Shown in pieces: positions 54,400-63,831 of a stretch of DNA of 64,000 nt (position 1 is the first letter of the stretch; every line of letters begins with the position of its first letter). The DNA is taken from positions 2,976,001 to 3,040,000 of the forward strand of contig NZ_CP017674.1 in the NCBI RefSeq assembly GCF_001792815.1, written 5' to 3'. Origin of the DNA: Microbacterium sp. BH-3-3-3 (lineage in GTDB: Bacteria; Actinomycetota; Actinomycetes; Actinomycetales; Microbacteriaceae). The notes beneath the pieces were generated by a model. That model ran no database searches and was not told where the DNA came from. It saw only the letters and a program-made list of their open reading frames with translations. Made by a program: the position numbers and the translations under genes.

Positions 54400-55614
54400 A
54401 TGGAACACACGCAGCTCCCGCTGCTCGCGCTCCTCGTCGGACTCCTCGTCGGCGGCTCGGTGGTCGGCCTGCTGGTCGTCGCGCTGCGGGCCCGTGACCG
54501 CTCCATGGCGCAGACCTCCGTCGAAGTGCCCGAGGGCGTGGAGGCGATGCTGGGGGCGATGGACGACCCCGCGATCGTGTGCGACATGTCGTCGACCGTG
54601 CTGGCGCTCTCGCCCGCCGCCGAAGTCTTCGGGCTGCGATCCGGCGAGGTCATCGCGAGCGACGACCTGCGCCGCGTGGCTCGTGTGGCACGCGACACGG
54701 GCGCGGGCATCGGTGAGAACCTCCGGCTCCGTCGCGGTGCGGCCCCGGCCGAGCCCCGGCTGGTCGCGGTCCGCGCCACGCCCATCTCGGGGCGCCTCAC
54801 CCTGCTGGTGCTGCGCGACATCACCGAGCGCGAGCGCGTCGAAGAGATGCGCCGTGACTTCGTGGCCAACACCAGCCACGAGCTGAAGACCCCCGTGGGG
54901 GCTGTCAGTCTGCTCGCCGAGGCCATCGAATCAGCCGCCGACGACCCCGATCAGGTCCGTCACTTCTCGTCGCGGCTGCAGGCCGAGGCGACGCGTCTGG
55001 GGGCGCTGGTCAACCGCATCCTGAGCCTGTCGCGGCTGCAGGCCTCCGATGAGCTGCGCGACGTCCGCGCGGTCTCGATCGACGAGGTCGTCACCTCGGC
55101 CGTCGAAGCCCACACCGTGCAGGCCGATCAGGCGCAGGTGACCGTGGTGCGCGGCGGCACGAAGGGGCTGTGGGTACGGGGAGAACCGCAGATCCTGACC
55201 GAGGCGGTCGGAAACCTCGTCGCGAACGCGATCGCCTACTCGCCGCAGGGGTCCAAGGTCGGGCTCGGCGTCAAACTCGACGACGGCGTCGTCGAGATCG
55301 CCGTGACCGACCGCGGCATCGGCATCCCCGAGGCCGATCAGGCCCGCGTCTTCGAGCGCTTCTACCGTGCCGATCAGGCACGCTCTCGCCGCACCGGCGG
55401 AACCGGGCTCGGCCTCTCGATCGTCAAGCACGCGGTGCAGCGCCACGGCGGTGAGGTGCGACTCTGGTCGCGGCCCGACCGAGGATCGACCTTCACCATC
55501 CGCCTCCCCCTGTCGGAGGCGCCCGACATCGACCCCGCCCGTTCCAAACCGCGTCGCAAGGGCCGCAAGGCCGGCGGCGCGCCGACCGTCCCCGCGAAGG
55601 GAGACACCGCATGA
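54400..55614 (+). CDS. senX3: Phosphate-sensing histidine kinase SenX3
   Basis: A 404-residue kinase: one N-terminal membrane helix (about 5-28), a PAS-like domain (about 50-145), the H-box FVANTSHELKTPVGAVSLL (about 150-168), and an ATPase domain with G1 VTDRGIGIPE, F-box VFERFYRADQ and G2 GGTGLGLSIVKHAV. A basic tail follows. In mycobacteria SenX3 senses phosphate status through PstSCAB-PhoU. TACGCT lies exactly six bases before the ATG, so it is likely leaderless. It overlaps regX3 by four bases. Confidence 0.94.
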   Translation: MEHTQLPLLALLVGLLVGGSVVGLLVVALRARDRSMAQTSVEVPEGVEAMLGAMDDPAIVCDMSSTVLALSPAAEVFGLRSGEVIASDDLRRVARVARDTGAGIGENLRLRRGAAPAEPRLVAVRATPISGRLTLLVLRDITERERVEEMRRDFVANTSHELKTPVGAVSLLAEAIESAADDPDQVRHFSSRLQAEATRLGALVNRILSLSRLQASDELRDVRAVSIDEVVTSAVEAHTVQADQAQVTVVRGGTKGLWVRGEPQILTEAVGNLVANAIAYSPQGSKVGLGVKLDDGVVEIAVTDRGIGIPEADQARVFERFYRADQARSRRTGGTGLGLSIVKHAVQRHGGEVRLWSRPDRGSTFTIRLPLSEAPDIDPARSKPRRKGRKAGGAPTVPAKGDTA

Positions 55615-56294
55615 CTCGTGTTCTGATCGTCGAGGACGAACCCGACCTGGCCGACCCCCTGGCCTATCTGCTTCGTCGAGAGGGATACGAGGTCGAGATC
55701 GCCGAAGACGGCACGCTCGCGCTCGCCGCCTTCCGCGAGCGAGGAGCCGACATCCTGCTGCTCGACCTCATGCTCCCGGGCATGCCCGGAACCGAGGTGT
55801 GCCGCCAGCTCCGGCTGACGACGCAGGTGCCCATCATCATGCTCACGGCGAAGGACTCCGAGGTCGACATCGTCGTGGGTCTCGAACTCGGCGCCGACGA
55901 CTACGTGACGAAGCCCTACTCCACCCGCGAGCTGCTGGCCCGCATGCGGGCGGTCCTGCGCCGACGCGCTCCGGAGGAGGCCGATCTCGACGACCGCATC
56001 CTCACCGGCGGACGGGTCGTGCTCGACATCGACCGGCACACGGTCGCCGTCAACGGTGCGGAGATCAGCATCCCGCTCAAGGAGTTCGAGCTCCTCGAGG
56101 TGCTCATGCGCAACGCCGGGCGCGTGCTGACCCGCGGCCAGCTCATCGACCGGGTATGGGGCACCGACTACTTCGGCGACACGAAGACGCTCGACGTGCA
56201 CATCAAGCGCATCCGCTCGCGCATCGAAGAGAACCCCAGCGACCCCAGCATGCTCGTCACCGTGCGTGGACTCGGCTACCGCTTCGAGGGCTGA
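55611..56294 (+). CDS. regX3: Phosphate response regulator RegX3
   Basis: A 227-residue OmpR-family regulator. The receiver domain has the acidic pair in LIVEDEPDLADPLAYLLRRE, the phospho-Asp in ADILLLDLMLPGMPGTEVC and the lysine in GADDYVTKPYSTREL. The winged helix carries IPLKEFELLEVLMRNAGRVL and DTKTLDVHIKRIRSRIE. It should bind the PHO boxes found at 38691, 47795 and 54351. It is coupled to senX3 by ATGA. Confidence 0.95.
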   Translation: MTRVLIVEDEPDLADPLAYLLRREGYEVEIAEDGTLALAAFRERGADILLLDLMLPGMPGTEVCRQLRLTTQVPIIMLTAKDSEVDIVVGLELGADDYVTKPYSTRELLARMRAVLRRRAPEEADLDDRILTGGRVVLDIDRHTVAVNGAEISIPLKEFELLEVLMRNAGRVLTRGQLIDRVWGTDYFGDTKTLDVHIKRIRSRIEENPSDPSMLVTVRGLGYRFEG

Positions 56295-56305
56295 CCCTCC
56301 CACGA

Positions 56306-56348
56306 ACGACGAAGGCGCCGACGATCGGATCGTCGGCGCCTTCGTCGT
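56306..56348. terminator. Bidirectional terminator after regX3
   Basis: ACGACGAAGGCGCCGACGAT pairs with its complement ending CCTTCGTCGT, with a three-base centre, giving a perfect 20-base stem. Third member of the family with outer arms ACGACGAAGG/CCTTCGTCGT. It separates regX3 from a convergent lipoprotein gene. Confidence 0.88.
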
Positions 56349-56351
56349 GTT

Positions 56352-56915
56352 TCAGGACGAGGGGGTCGGGCTCGGCGTCGGGGTCACCGTGGGCAGCACG
56401 GGGATCGGCGTCAGCGAGGGCGACGGGGTCGCGGTCGGCGCCAGCGGCGCGAGGTACTCCAGGGCGCCGTCGAGGACGGGGACCTGCATGAGCGCCCCTT
56501 CGCCGTCACCGGACTGGAAGTAGACCGACACCGTGGATCCGGGCTGGGCGTCGATGCCGTCGAGGCGCAGGGGCTCGACGTCGTTCGCGAGGTCGCCCAG
56601 GCTCAGCGTGCGCTGGGCCGGGACGTTCACCGAGGAACGCACGGCCGACGAGCCCTCGCCGACCTCGATGCGCAGGGTCTGCGGGTCGGTGGTGTCGTTG
56701 ACGACGGCGGCGACGAAATTGCCCACCGTTCCGTCGCCGTTCGCGACGATCAGGACGTTGCGTACCGACAGTGGGCCGGACTCCGCGGGGACGTTGATCC
56801 CGTCAGAGGCGGAGTAGTCGATGGTGGTCGCCTGCGGGGCGAGGATGTTGCATCCAGTCGTGCCCAGCACGACGGCGGCACCCACGGCGATGGACGCGAT
56901 CAGGCGCGTTTTCAC
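56352..56915 (-). CDS. Lipoprotein of unknown function with Pro/Thr-rich tail
   Basis: A 187-residue lipoprotein: signal peptide with lipobox GTTGC (about residue 22), a single immunoglobulin-like or copper-chaperone-like beta domain (about 40-150), and a C-terminal tail of Pro, Thr and Ser (about 155-187). The GTG at 56915 has GGAGG four bases upstream, and this start puts the signal peptide at the N-terminus. Similar lipoproteins sit near carD in related bacteria, as far as I recall; the function is unknown. Confidence 0.8.
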   Translation of the reverse strand: MKTRLIASIAVGAAVVLGTTGCNILAPQATTIDYSASDGINVPAESGPLSVRNVLIVANGDGTVGNFVAAVVNDTTDPQTLRIEVGEGSSAVRSSVNVPAQRTLSLGDLANDVEPLRLDGIDAQPGSTVSVYFQSGDGEGALMQVPVLDGALEYLAPLAPTATPSPSLTPIPVLPTVTPTPSPTPSS

Positions 56916-57044
56916 GGATCCTCCAAGATCGACAGACGACATCGTCATCATCCTACGGGGTTCGCGGTGTCCGCCCGCCCTCGCACGCACGGGAAGGGGA
57001 GGTCGGCAAAGGTGGGCGGAACAATAGCGCATCTGAGCCTGTGG

Positions 57045-57050
57045 TATCCT
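57045..57050 (+). promoter_or_regulatory. -10 element of the carD promoter
   Basis: TATCCT, preceded by TGTGG, lies 27 bases before the carD ATG. The leader then contains GAAAGGA as the ribosome site. No convincing -35 hexamer is visible. Confidence 0.5.
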
Positions 57051-57076
57051 GGGTGTTGCCGAAAGGACATAACTCC

Positions 57077-57559
57077 ATGCTTTTTGAGGTTGGCGAGACC
57101 GTCGTTTACCCGCACCATGGCGCGGCCACGATCATCGAGGTCAAGGAACGCGTCATCAAGGGCGAGACGAAGAAATACCTGAAGCTCAACGTCACGCAGG
57201 GAGACCTCGTCATCGAGGTCCCGGCCGACAACGTCGACCTCGTCGGCGTTCGCGACGTGATCGGCAAAGAGGGTCTCGACCGCGTCTTCGAGGTGCTGCG
57301 TGCACCCTTCACCGAGGAGCCGACCAACTGGTCGCGTCGCTACAAGGCGAACCTCGAGAAGCTCGCCTCCGGCGATGTCATCAAGGTCAGCGAGGTCGTC
57401 CGCGACCTGTGGCGCCGCGACCAGGATCGCGGACTGTCGGCCGGCGAGAAGCGCATGCTCGCCAAGGCGCGGCAGATTCTCGTCTCCGAGCTCGCTCTGG
57501 CCGAGAAGACCGACGAAGACCGTGCGGGCCTCGTGCTCGACGAGGTCCTCGCGTCCTGA
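57077..57559 (+). CDS. carD: CarD family RNA polymerase-binding regulator
   Basis: A 160-residue protein of standard length. The N-terminal RNA-polymerase-interacting domain starts [17 protein letters not shown]; the C-terminal helical domain carries [20 protein letters not shown] and the DNA-binding tryptophan in [18 protein letters not shown]. CarD stabilises open promoter complexes, notably at rRNA promoters. The ATG at 57077 has GAAAGGA nine bases upstream; an upstream in-frame start would translate the promoter and is rejected. ispDF follows 43 bases later. Confidence 0.96.
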   Translation: MLFEVGETVVYPHHGAATIIEVKERVIKGETKKYLKLNVTQGDLVIEVPADNVDLVGVRDVIGKEGLDRVFEVLRAPFTEEPTNWSRRYKANLEKLASGDVIKVSEVVRDLWRRDQDRGLSAGEKRMLAKARQILVSELALAEKTDEDRAGLVLDEVLAS

Positions 57560-57602
57560 CGCCCTCCGCTCCGGTCGACGGGGCGCGCGCTAGCGTGGGC
57601 GG

Positions 57603-58790
57603 GTGACTTCTGCACCCGCTCCTCGTCTCGCGATCATCGTCGTCGCCGCCGGTTCCGGTACGCGCCTGAACGGCGGCGGCCCGAAGGCGTTCGTCGCGCT
57701 CGACGAGCACACGATCCTGCACCACGCGTTGCGGGGCGTGTTCTCGGGGCCCGACGCGCAGACCATCGTCGTCGTGCCCGTCGGCTACGAGACCGAGGCC
57801 CTCGCCTCGGCGCGCGCCGCGGGCGGGCGCGACGACCGCGTGACGGTGGTCACGGGGGCGCAGACGCGTCAGCAGTCGGTCGCCGCCGGCCTCGCGGCGC
57901 TCGGCGCTGAGGTCGACATCGTCCTCGTGCACGACGCCGCCCGTGCGCTCACCCCGCCCGCCGTCTTCGACCGTGTGGTCGCCGCCGTCGCCGCGGGGGC
58001 GGCCGCTGTCATCCCCACCGTCCCGGTCGTCGACACCATCAAGCGCGTCGACACCGACGGCCGCGTCGTCGAGGGCGTCGACCGTTCCGAGCTCGCGGCC
58101 GCACAGACGCCGCAGGGCTTCCGCCGGGCCGAGCTCGAGGCGGCCGTGGCCGTGGCCGACGCGGATCACACCGACGACGCCGCACTGGTCGCGGCGGCCG
58201 GCCATGCGGTGGTCACGGTCGCGGGAGACGCGTCGTCGTTCAAGATCACCACCGCCCCCGATCTGCAGCGCGCCCGCGCGCTCGTTTCATCGTCGGCATC
58301 CGCCGAGGCCGCGAAGGACGTGCCCCGCGTCGGACTCGGCACCGATGTGCATGGATTCGGTGGAGACGGCACGCTCTGGCTCGCCGGCCTCGAATGGCCC
58401 GGGGAGCCGGCGCTGTCGGGGCACTCCGACGGTGACGCCGTCGCACACGCGATCGTCGATGCGCTGCTCGCCGCCTCCGGCCTCGGCGACATCGGAACCC
58501 ACTTCGGCACCGATCGTCCGGAGTTCGCCGGGGCGCACGCCGAGGCGTTCCTGGCCCACACCCTCGGGCTGCTGCACACGGCGGGGTGGCGGGTCGGCAA
58601 CGTCGCCGTGCAGGTGCAGGCCAATCGTCCGCGCTTCGCCGGACGACGCGAAGAGGCGGAGCGGGTGCTGTCGGCCGCGCTCGGCGGCGCACCCGTCGCG
58701 GTGAGTGCGACGACGACCGACGGTCTCGGCTTCACCGGCCGCACCGAGGGCGTCGCGGCCTTCGCCACCGCCCTGGTCGTTCCGATCTAG
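57603..58790 (+). CDS. ispDF: Bifunctional IspD/IspF isoprenoid enzyme
   Basis: A 395-residue fusion of two non-adjacent steps of the MEP pathway. Residues 1-230 are IspD (CTP transfer to methylerythritol phosphate; [28 protein letters not shown]); about 238-395 are IspF (cyclodiphosphate synthase; zinc residues in GLGTDVHGF and [18 protein letters not shown]). TAGCGT lies exactly six bases before the GTG start, so the mRNA may be leaderless. It ends convergent to a GNAT gene, the two TAG stops sharing the bases CTAG. Confidence 0.95.
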   Translation: MTSAPAPRLAIIVVAAGSGTRLNGGGPKAFVALDEHTILHHALRGVFSGPDAQTIVVVPVGYETEALASARAAGGRDDRVTVVTGAQTRQQSVAAGLAALGAEVDIVLVHDAARALTPPAVFDRVVAAVAAGAAAVIPTVPVVDTIKRVDTDGRVVEGVDRSELAAAQTPQGFRRAELEAAVAVADADHTDDAALVAAAGHAVVTVAGDASSFKITTAPDLQRARALVSSSASAEAAKDVPRVGLGTDVHGFGGDGTLWLAGLEWPGEPALSGHSDGDAVAHAIVDALLAASGLGDIGTHFGTDRPEFAGAHAEAFLAHTLGLLHTAGWRVGNVAVQVQANRPRFAGRREEAERVLSAALGGAPVAVSATTTDGLGFTGRTEGVAAFATALVVPI

Positions 58791-59248
58791 AGCTGCCTCG
58801 TCATGAAGGTCGACAGGGGGTCGGCCGCGTAGGGCGGGAAGGGCGGGCATTCGACGAATCCCTCGCTTGCGTACAGGCGTCGCGCCGCAAGAAAGTCATC
58901 GGTGCTCCCGGTCTCGAGCCACAGGCTCCGGATGCCGCGTTCCCGGGCGTCGTCGACGATGTGGCGCAGCAGCGCGCGGCCGATGCCCTGACCGAGGAAG
59001 CGGTCCACCACGCGCATCGACTTCACCTCTGCGCGGTCGGCGGTGAGGTCTTTGCACGCGCCGATACCGGCGAGTTCGTCGTCGACCCAGGCGGACCAGA
59101 CGGTCACCCCCTCGGCGGTGAGCAGGTCGATGTCGAGCGCGTGCACGCTCTCGATCGGGGTGTTCTCGAGCATGCCGGCCAGGTGCGCGGCGACCAGGTC
59201 GCGGGTCTCGTCTCCGGAGAGGTCGTCGGGACGGATGATGAGGGGCAT
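58787..59248 (-). CDS. GNAT family N-acetyltransferase
   Basis: A 153-residue acetyl-CoA-dependent transferase. The acetyl-CoA loop is [19 protein letters not shown] and later strands are [20 protein letters not shown] and [12 protein letters not shown]. The substrate is unknown. I start at the ATG at 59248 ([15 protein letters not shown]); the longer frame adds 11 residues without support. It is divergent from cysS. Confidence 0.88.
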   Translation of the reverse strand: MPLIIRPDDLSGDETRDLVAAHLAGMLENTPIESVHALDIDLLTAEGVTVWSAWVDDELAGIGACKDLTADRAEVKSMRVVDRFLGQGIGRALLRHIVDDARERGIRSLWLETGSTDDFLAARRLYASEGFVECPPFPPYAADPLSTFMTRQL

Positions 59249-59316
59249 GTCGGCACCGTACCGAGCGCATGTTTCCCTCACATGTCGTCGTGAGGGGCGG
59301 CCGGTAGGCTAGGGCG

Positions 59317-60711
59317 GTGACTGTTCGGCTGTACGACACGAAGGCGCAGGTCCTGCGCGACTTCGTCCCTCTCGACCCCTCGAACGTCACGGTCTACGTC
59401 TGCGGACCGACGGTGCAGTCCGGGCCGCACATCGGGCACGTGCGCGCGGCGCTCGCCTTCGACCTCCTGCGCCGCTGGCTCGCCCACCGGTTCGGGCGCG
59501 TGACGTTCGTGCGCAACGTCACCGACATCGACGACAAGGTGCTCGCGAACGCCACCGACGCCGAGCCGTGGTGGGCCCTGGCGTATCGCATGGAGCTCGA
59601 GTTCTCTCGGGCCTACGCCGCCATCGGCATCCTCGCCCCCACGTACGAGCCGCGGGCGACCGCATCGATCACCCAGATGCAGGAGCTCATCGCCGAGCTC
59701 CTCGAGCGGGGGCACGCTTACGCCGCCGACGGCGACGTGTACTTCGACGTGCACTCCTGGGCCGCCTACGGCGAGCTCACCCGTCAGAGCCCGGATGCCA
59801 TGGAATCGGCGGCCGACGCCGACCCCCGCGGCAAGCGCGACACGCGCGATTTCGCTCTGTGGAAGGGCGCGAAAGACGGGGAGCCCGAGTCGGCGATCTG
59901 GGCGTCGCCCTGGGGCGCGGGACGCCCGGGGTGGCACATCGAGTGCTCGGCCATGTCGCGGCGCTACCTCGGGCCCGAGTTCGACATCCACGGCGGTGGA
60001 CTCGACCTGCGCTTCCCGCACCACGAGAACGAGATCGCCCAGTCGACCGCCGCGGGTGACGCCTTCGCGCGTTACTGGGTGCACAACGGACTCGTGACCG
60101 TCGACGGACAGAAGATGTCGAAGTCGCTCGGCAACTTCACCCTCGCGAGCGATGTCCTCGATGCGCGCGACCCGATGGTGGTGCGCTACGCGCTCGCTGC
60201 CGCGCATTACCGCTCGAACCTCGACATCTCCGACCGGGCCTTCGACGAGGCCGCCGCGGCGCTCGAGCGCATCTCGACCTTCGGGCAGCGCGCGCTCCGA
60301 GCCGCCGGCGCCGACCCGCTCGCAACCGTGCCGGGCGAGATCCCCGCAGATTTCGCTTCGGCGATGGACGACGACCTCGGAGTGCCCCAGGCTCTCGCCG
60401 TGCTGCACGAGACCGTGCGTGCGGGCAACGCGGCGATCGACGGGCACGACCTCGACGCCGCGATCACGGCTCACCGCTCCGTCGTCGCGATGCTCGGCAT
60501 CCTGGGTCTGGATGCCTCGGAGCCCGCGGTCGCGACCGGGTCGACGGACATGGCTCTCGATGCCCTCGTGCAGACGATGATCGCCCAGCGATCGCAGGCG
60601 CGAGCCGACAAGGACTGGGCAGGGGCCGATCGCATCCGCGACGCCATCGCTGCCGCAGGAATCACGCTGGAGGACACTCCGGCCGGAACACATTGGAGTA
60701 TCAATGCCTAA
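59317..60711 (+). CDS. cysS: Cysteinyl-tRNA synthetase
   Basis: A 464-residue class I synthetase of normal length. Landmarks are the zinc Cys in [19 protein letters not shown] (which also holds the HIGH motif), [14 protein letters not shown] with the second zinc Cys, [11 protein letters not shown] and [14 protein letters not shown] lies exactly six bases before the GTG start, suggesting a leaderless mRNA. It overlaps rlmB by eight bases, as in related actinobacteria. Confidence 0.96.
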   Translation: MTVRLYDTKAQVLRDFVPLDPSNVTVYVCGPTVQSGPHIGHVRAALAFDLLRRWLAHRFGRVTFVRNVTDIDDKVLANATDAEPWWALAYRMELEFSRAYAAIGILAPTYEPRATASITQMQELIAELLERGHAYAADGDVYFDVHSWAAYGELTRQSPDAMESAADADPRGKRDTRDFALWKGAKDGEPESAIWASPWGAGRPGWHIECSAMSRRYLGPEFDIHGGGLDLRFPHHENEIAQSTAAGDAFARYWVHNGLVTVDGQKMSKSLGNFTLASDVLDARDPMVVRYALAAAHYRSNLDISDRAFDEAAAALERISTFGQRALRAAGADPLATVPGEIPADFASAMDDDLGVPQALAVLHETVRAGNAAIDGHDLDAAITAHRSVVAMLGILGLDASEPAVATGSTDMALDALVQTMIAQRSQARADKDWAGADRIRDAIAAAGITLEDTPAGTHWSINA

Positions 60712-61705
60712 GCCAGGACGCCCGGGCGCGCGCAACACGGGCAAGAAGAAGGGTCCCCTGAAGGGCACCGGCGGGCACTCCCGCAAGGCGCTCGAGGGTC
60801 GGGGACCGACCCCCAAGGCCGAGGACCGCGCCTGGCACCCCGCCGGCAAGCGCAAGGCCGCCCAAGAGCGCTACGCCGCCGCCGGGGGCACGTCCAAGCC
60901 CGGCGTGCGCGCGGTCGGGGGGAACCAGAATCGCGGTGGCCGCGCCAAGGCGAACGACGACACCGAGACGGTCACCGGCCGCAACTCGGTGCTCGAAGCC
61001 CTGCGCGCGAAGATCCCCGCGACCGCGATGTACATCGCGCAGCGCGTCGAGATGGACGACCGCGTCAAAGAGATGCTGTCGATCGCGACCAACCGCGGCA
61101 TCCCGGTGCTCGAGGTCACGCGCCCCGAGCTCGACCGTATGGCCGGCTTCGACGGCGTGCACCAGGGAGTGGCCCTCAAGGTCCCCCCGTACGCCTACGC
61201 GCACCCGCAGGACCTGCTCGAGCAGATCGTCGACCGCGGCGAGCTGCCGCTTCTCGTCGCCCTCGACGGCATCACCGATCCTCGCAACCTCGGCGCGATC
61301 ATCCGCTCCACCGGTGCCTTCGGCGGACAGGGTCTGATCATTCCGCAGCGCCGGTCGGCGAGCGTCAACTCCGCGGCGTGGAAGACGAGTGCGGGAGCTG
61401 CCGCGCGCATCCCCGTGGCGCTCGCGGCGAACCTCACCGCGACGCTCAAGGAGTTCAAGAAGCAGGGCGTGTTCGTGCTCGGGCTCGACGGTGACGGCGA
61501 CGTGTCGCTGCCCGCCCTCGCCCTCGCCGACCGTCCCGTCGTGATCGTCGTGGGTTCCGAGGGCAAGGGGCTGTCGCGCCTCGTCACCGAGACCTGCGAC
61601 CAGGTCGTGTCGATCCCGATCTCGACCGCCACCGAGTCGCTCAACGCCGGCATCGCGGCATCCGTCGCGCTGTACCAGGTGTCGTCGCTGCGCGCCGCCC
61701 ACTGA
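60704..61705 (+). CDS. rlmB: 23S rRNA 2'-O-ribose methyltransferase, TrmH/SpoU family
   Basis: A 333-residue protein. A basic, disordered-looking N-terminus (about 1-85, many Lys/Gly) precedes an SpoU substrate-binding domain (GRNSVLEALRA) and the knotted SPOUT catalytic domain with LDGITDPRNLGAIIRSTGAF, VIVVGSEGKGLSRLV and SIPISTATESLNAGIAASV. The E. coli relative methylates G2251 of 23S rRNA. The ATG at 60704 overlaps the cysS end, so the two are co-translated. Confidence 0.93.
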   Translation: MPKPGRPGARNTGKKKGPLKGTGGHSRKALEGRGPTPKAEDRAWHPAGKRKAAQERYAAAGGTSKPGVRAVGGNQNRGGRAKANDDTETVTGRNSVLEALRAKIPATAMYIAQRVEMDDRVKEMLSIATNRGIPVLEVTRPELDRMAGFDGVHQGVALKVPPYAYAHPQDLLEQIVDRGELPLLVALDGITDPRNLGAIIRSTGAFGGQGLIIPQRRSASVNSAAWKTSAGAAARIPVALAANLTATLKEFKKQGVFVLGLDGDGDVSLPALALADRPVVIVVGSEGKGLSRLVTETCDQVVSIPISTATESLNAGIAASVALYQVSSLRAAH

Positions 61706-61722
61706 CCGTCGAGAGGAACACC

Positions 61723-62364
61723 ATGCCCCGCATCGCTGTCATCGGAGGCACCGGCTACGCCGGGAGCCACATCGTCACCGAGGCCGTCCGCCGCGGCCAC
61801 ACCGTCGTCTCCGTCGCCCGTTCGGTCCCGGCCGAGCGCGTCGAGGGTGCGACGTACATCGAGGGCACCGTCCTCGACGTGCCCGGTCTCGTCGCCGAAC
61901 TCGAAGGCGTCGAGGTCGTCGTGTCGGCGGCCGCCCCGCGCGGCGACATGGAGGGCAAGCTCCGCCCCGCCATCGCCCAGCTGGCCACCGCGCTGCCCGA
62001 CGGGGTGCGTCTGGGAGTCATCGGCGGCGCCGGCGGCTCGCTCGTCGCCGACGGTGGTCCTCGCCTCATCGACACCGACGGCTTCGCCGAGGAGTACAAG
62101 CCCGAAGCCCGCGAGGCCATCGGCATGCTCGAAGACCTGCAGGCCGACGACACCGGCCGCGACTGGTTCTACGTGCACCCGGCCGGGGGCTTCGGCTCGT
62201 GGGCACCGGGGGAGCGCACGGGAACCTATCGCGACGGCGGCGACGTGCTCGTCGTCGACGACAACGGCGACTCGTTCATCGGTGGTGCCGATTTCGCGGT
62301 CGCCGTCCTCGACGAGATCGAGAACCCGCGCCACTCCCGGGGACGCTTCACCGTCGGTTACTGA
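61723..62364 (+). CDS. NAD(P)-binding NmrA-like protein
   Basis: A 213-residue Rossmann-fold protein: the nucleotide motif is IAVIGGTGYAGSHIVTEAV, and the fold is that of the NAD(P)H-binding YwnB-type short dehydrogenases, which often lack the catalytic Tyr-Lys pair; I do not see a YxxxK here. Enzyme activity is therefore unsure, and it may sense redox state. It follows rlmB by 17 bases and ends at a strong terminator. Confidence 0.85.
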   Translation: MPRIAVIGGTGYAGSHIVTEAVRRGHTVVSVARSVPAERVEGATYIEGTVLDVPGLVAELEGVEVVVSAAAPRGDMEGKLRPAIAQLATALPDGVRLGVIGGAGGSLVADGGPRLIDTDGFAEEYKPEAREAIGMLEDLQADDTGRDWFYVHPAGGFGSWAPGERTGTYRDGGDVLVVDDNGDSFIGGADFAVAVLDEIENPRHSRGRFTVGY

Positions 62365-62378
62365 GGCCCTCCACGGTT

Positions 62379-62422
62379 CGAGGCCGTGGCATCCCGGATT
62401 CGTCCCGGATGCCACGGCCTCG
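62379..62422. terminator. Bidirectional terminator between the NmrA-like and DUF4032 genes
   Basis: CGAGGCCGTGGCATCC (62379-62394) pairs with GGATGCCACGGCCTCG (62407-62422), a perfect 16-base stem with a 12-base loop. The flanking genes converge on it. Confidence 0.85.
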
Positions 62423-62427
62423 CCGTT

Positions 62428-63750
62428 TCAGACGAGATCGCGCCAGTCGACGGCGTCCGTGTCGGTCGTGGGCACCGCGCCGGTCTCGGGCGCGTCGACG
62501 TCGGACACCGTAGCGAGCGACATCGTGTCGGTCGGCGGCCCCATGACCGTGGCCTCGTCGCGCCGGTGGCGCAGCACGTCGTCGATGTAGGAGGCGACCA
62601 CCTCGGCCAGGGGCACGGAGCGCCCCCGCGCCTGTGACATGTACCAGCGGTGCTCGAGCACCTGGTGGAAGACCTCGGCCGGTTCGAGCTTGGCGCGCAG
62701 GTCCCACGGGATCGCCATCACGATCGGCTCGAACACGCGCGTGAGCCACTCGTGCGCGACCATCTCTTCGTCGGCGCCGAGACGCGACACCCGGGCGCGG
62801 AACTCGTCGAGGTCGTTCAGCAGGCGTCGCGCCTGGTTCTCTTCGACATCGAGACCGGTGAGGCGCAGGAGCCGCCGCTGGTGGTGGCCCGCATCGACGA
62901 CCTTGGGCTGGATGGACACCTGCGTGCCGTCGCTCGCGGTGCGGATCGACATCTCGCCGATGTCGAATCCGAGCGCGTTCAGGCTGTGCACGCGCTCGGT
63001 GATACGCCAGGACTCGTCGACGGCGAAGGTCTCTTTGTCGGTGAGGGCCGCCCACAGCGAGTGGTACGACGCCACCAGTCCGTCGGCGATCGCCACGGCA
63101 TCCACACCGCCCTCGAGTCGCCCGCCGGCCTCGAGGTCCATGATCTCGCCGGCGATGTTGGTGCGCGCGATGTCGAGATCGTGGGCGCGCTGGCCGGGAC
63201 TCAGGCGGTTGCCGTGCAGCTCGCCCGTCTCGGCGTCGACGAGGTATGCCGCGAACTCGCCGGCGTCGCGGCGGAAGAGGGTGTTCGACAGCGACACGTC
63301 ACCCCAGTAGAAGCCCACGTTGTGCAGCCGCACGAGCAGTACCGCGAGGGCGTCGACGAGACGCGTGGCGGTGTGCGGGCGCAGCACCTGCGTGAAGAGG
63401 GCGCGGTAGGGGAGTGAGAAGCGCAGGTGCGAGGTGACCAGCGCCGCCGGCAACGGGCGGCCCGAGGCGTCGGTGCGCCCGGCGATGACGGCCACCCGCT
63501 CGACGCACGGCGACGCGAGACGGTCGAGGTTGCCCAGCATGTCGTACTCGCGACGCGCCATCTCTTCGGTGGTCTCTTTGATCGCCACGACCCGGCCCGA
63601 CAGGTTGGCGAAGCGCACCAGGTGGCGGGAGATGCCCTTGGGCAGGGCGACGATGTGGTTGCTGGACCAGTCGGCGAGCCCCGTCGACCACGGCAGTTGC
63701 AGCAGGCCCGGGTCGACGGTGCTGGCGGTGATGCTGAGCGAGTCGCTCAC
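62428..63750 (-). CDS. DUF4032 protein with kinase-like motifs
   Basis: A 440-residue cytoplasmic protein of the actinobacterial DUF4032 family. A kinase-like fold is suggested by VVAIKETTEEMARREYDML (Lys and helix C Glu pattern), HNVGFYWGDVSLSNTLF (catalytic loop D and N) and AYLVDAETGE (metal Asp, in place of DFG). The DUF4032 region follows (about 220-390). The C-terminus is Thr/Asp-rich. The GTG at 63750 has CGGAGG upstream. The substrate is unknown. Confidence 0.85.
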   Translation of the reverse strand: MSDSLSITASTVDPGLLQLPWSTGLADWSSNHIVALPKGISRHLVRFANLSGRVVAIKETTEEMARREYDMLGNLDRLASPCVERVAVIAGRTDASGRPLPAALVTSHLRFSLPYRALFTQVLRPHTATRLVDALAVLLVRLHNVGFYWGDVSLSNTLFRRDAGEFAAYLVDAETGELHGNRLSPGQRAHDLDIARTNIAGEIMDLEAGGRLEGGVDAVAIADGLVASYHSLWAALTDKETFAVDESWRITERVHSLNALGFDIGEMSIRTASDGTQVSIQPKVVDAGHHQRRLLRLTGLDVEENQARRLLNDLDEFRARVSRLGADEEMVAHEWLTRVFEPIVMAIPWDLRAKLEPAEVFHQVLEHRWYMSQARGRSVPLAEVVASYIDDVLRHRRDEATVMGPPTDTMSLATVSDVDAPETGAVPTTDTDAVDWRDLV

Positions 63751-63771
63751 GGTACCTCCGGAAAAAGCGGT

Positions 63772-63817
63772 GCGGCGCGCCCCTGCCCCCGATGAATCGG
63801 GAACCGGGACGCGCCGC
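63772..63817 (-). terminator. Rho-independent terminator of the sugar ABC ATPase gene
   Basis: Read on the minus strand, GCGGCGCG and its partner (63810-63817 with 63772-63779) form a GC-rich stem, extended by GGG/CCC with one bulge, enclosing a smaller CCCGAT/ATCGGG hairpin. A T5 run follows at 63766-63762. Confidence 0.8.
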
Positions 63818-63831
63818 GACGGTGCGTCAGG

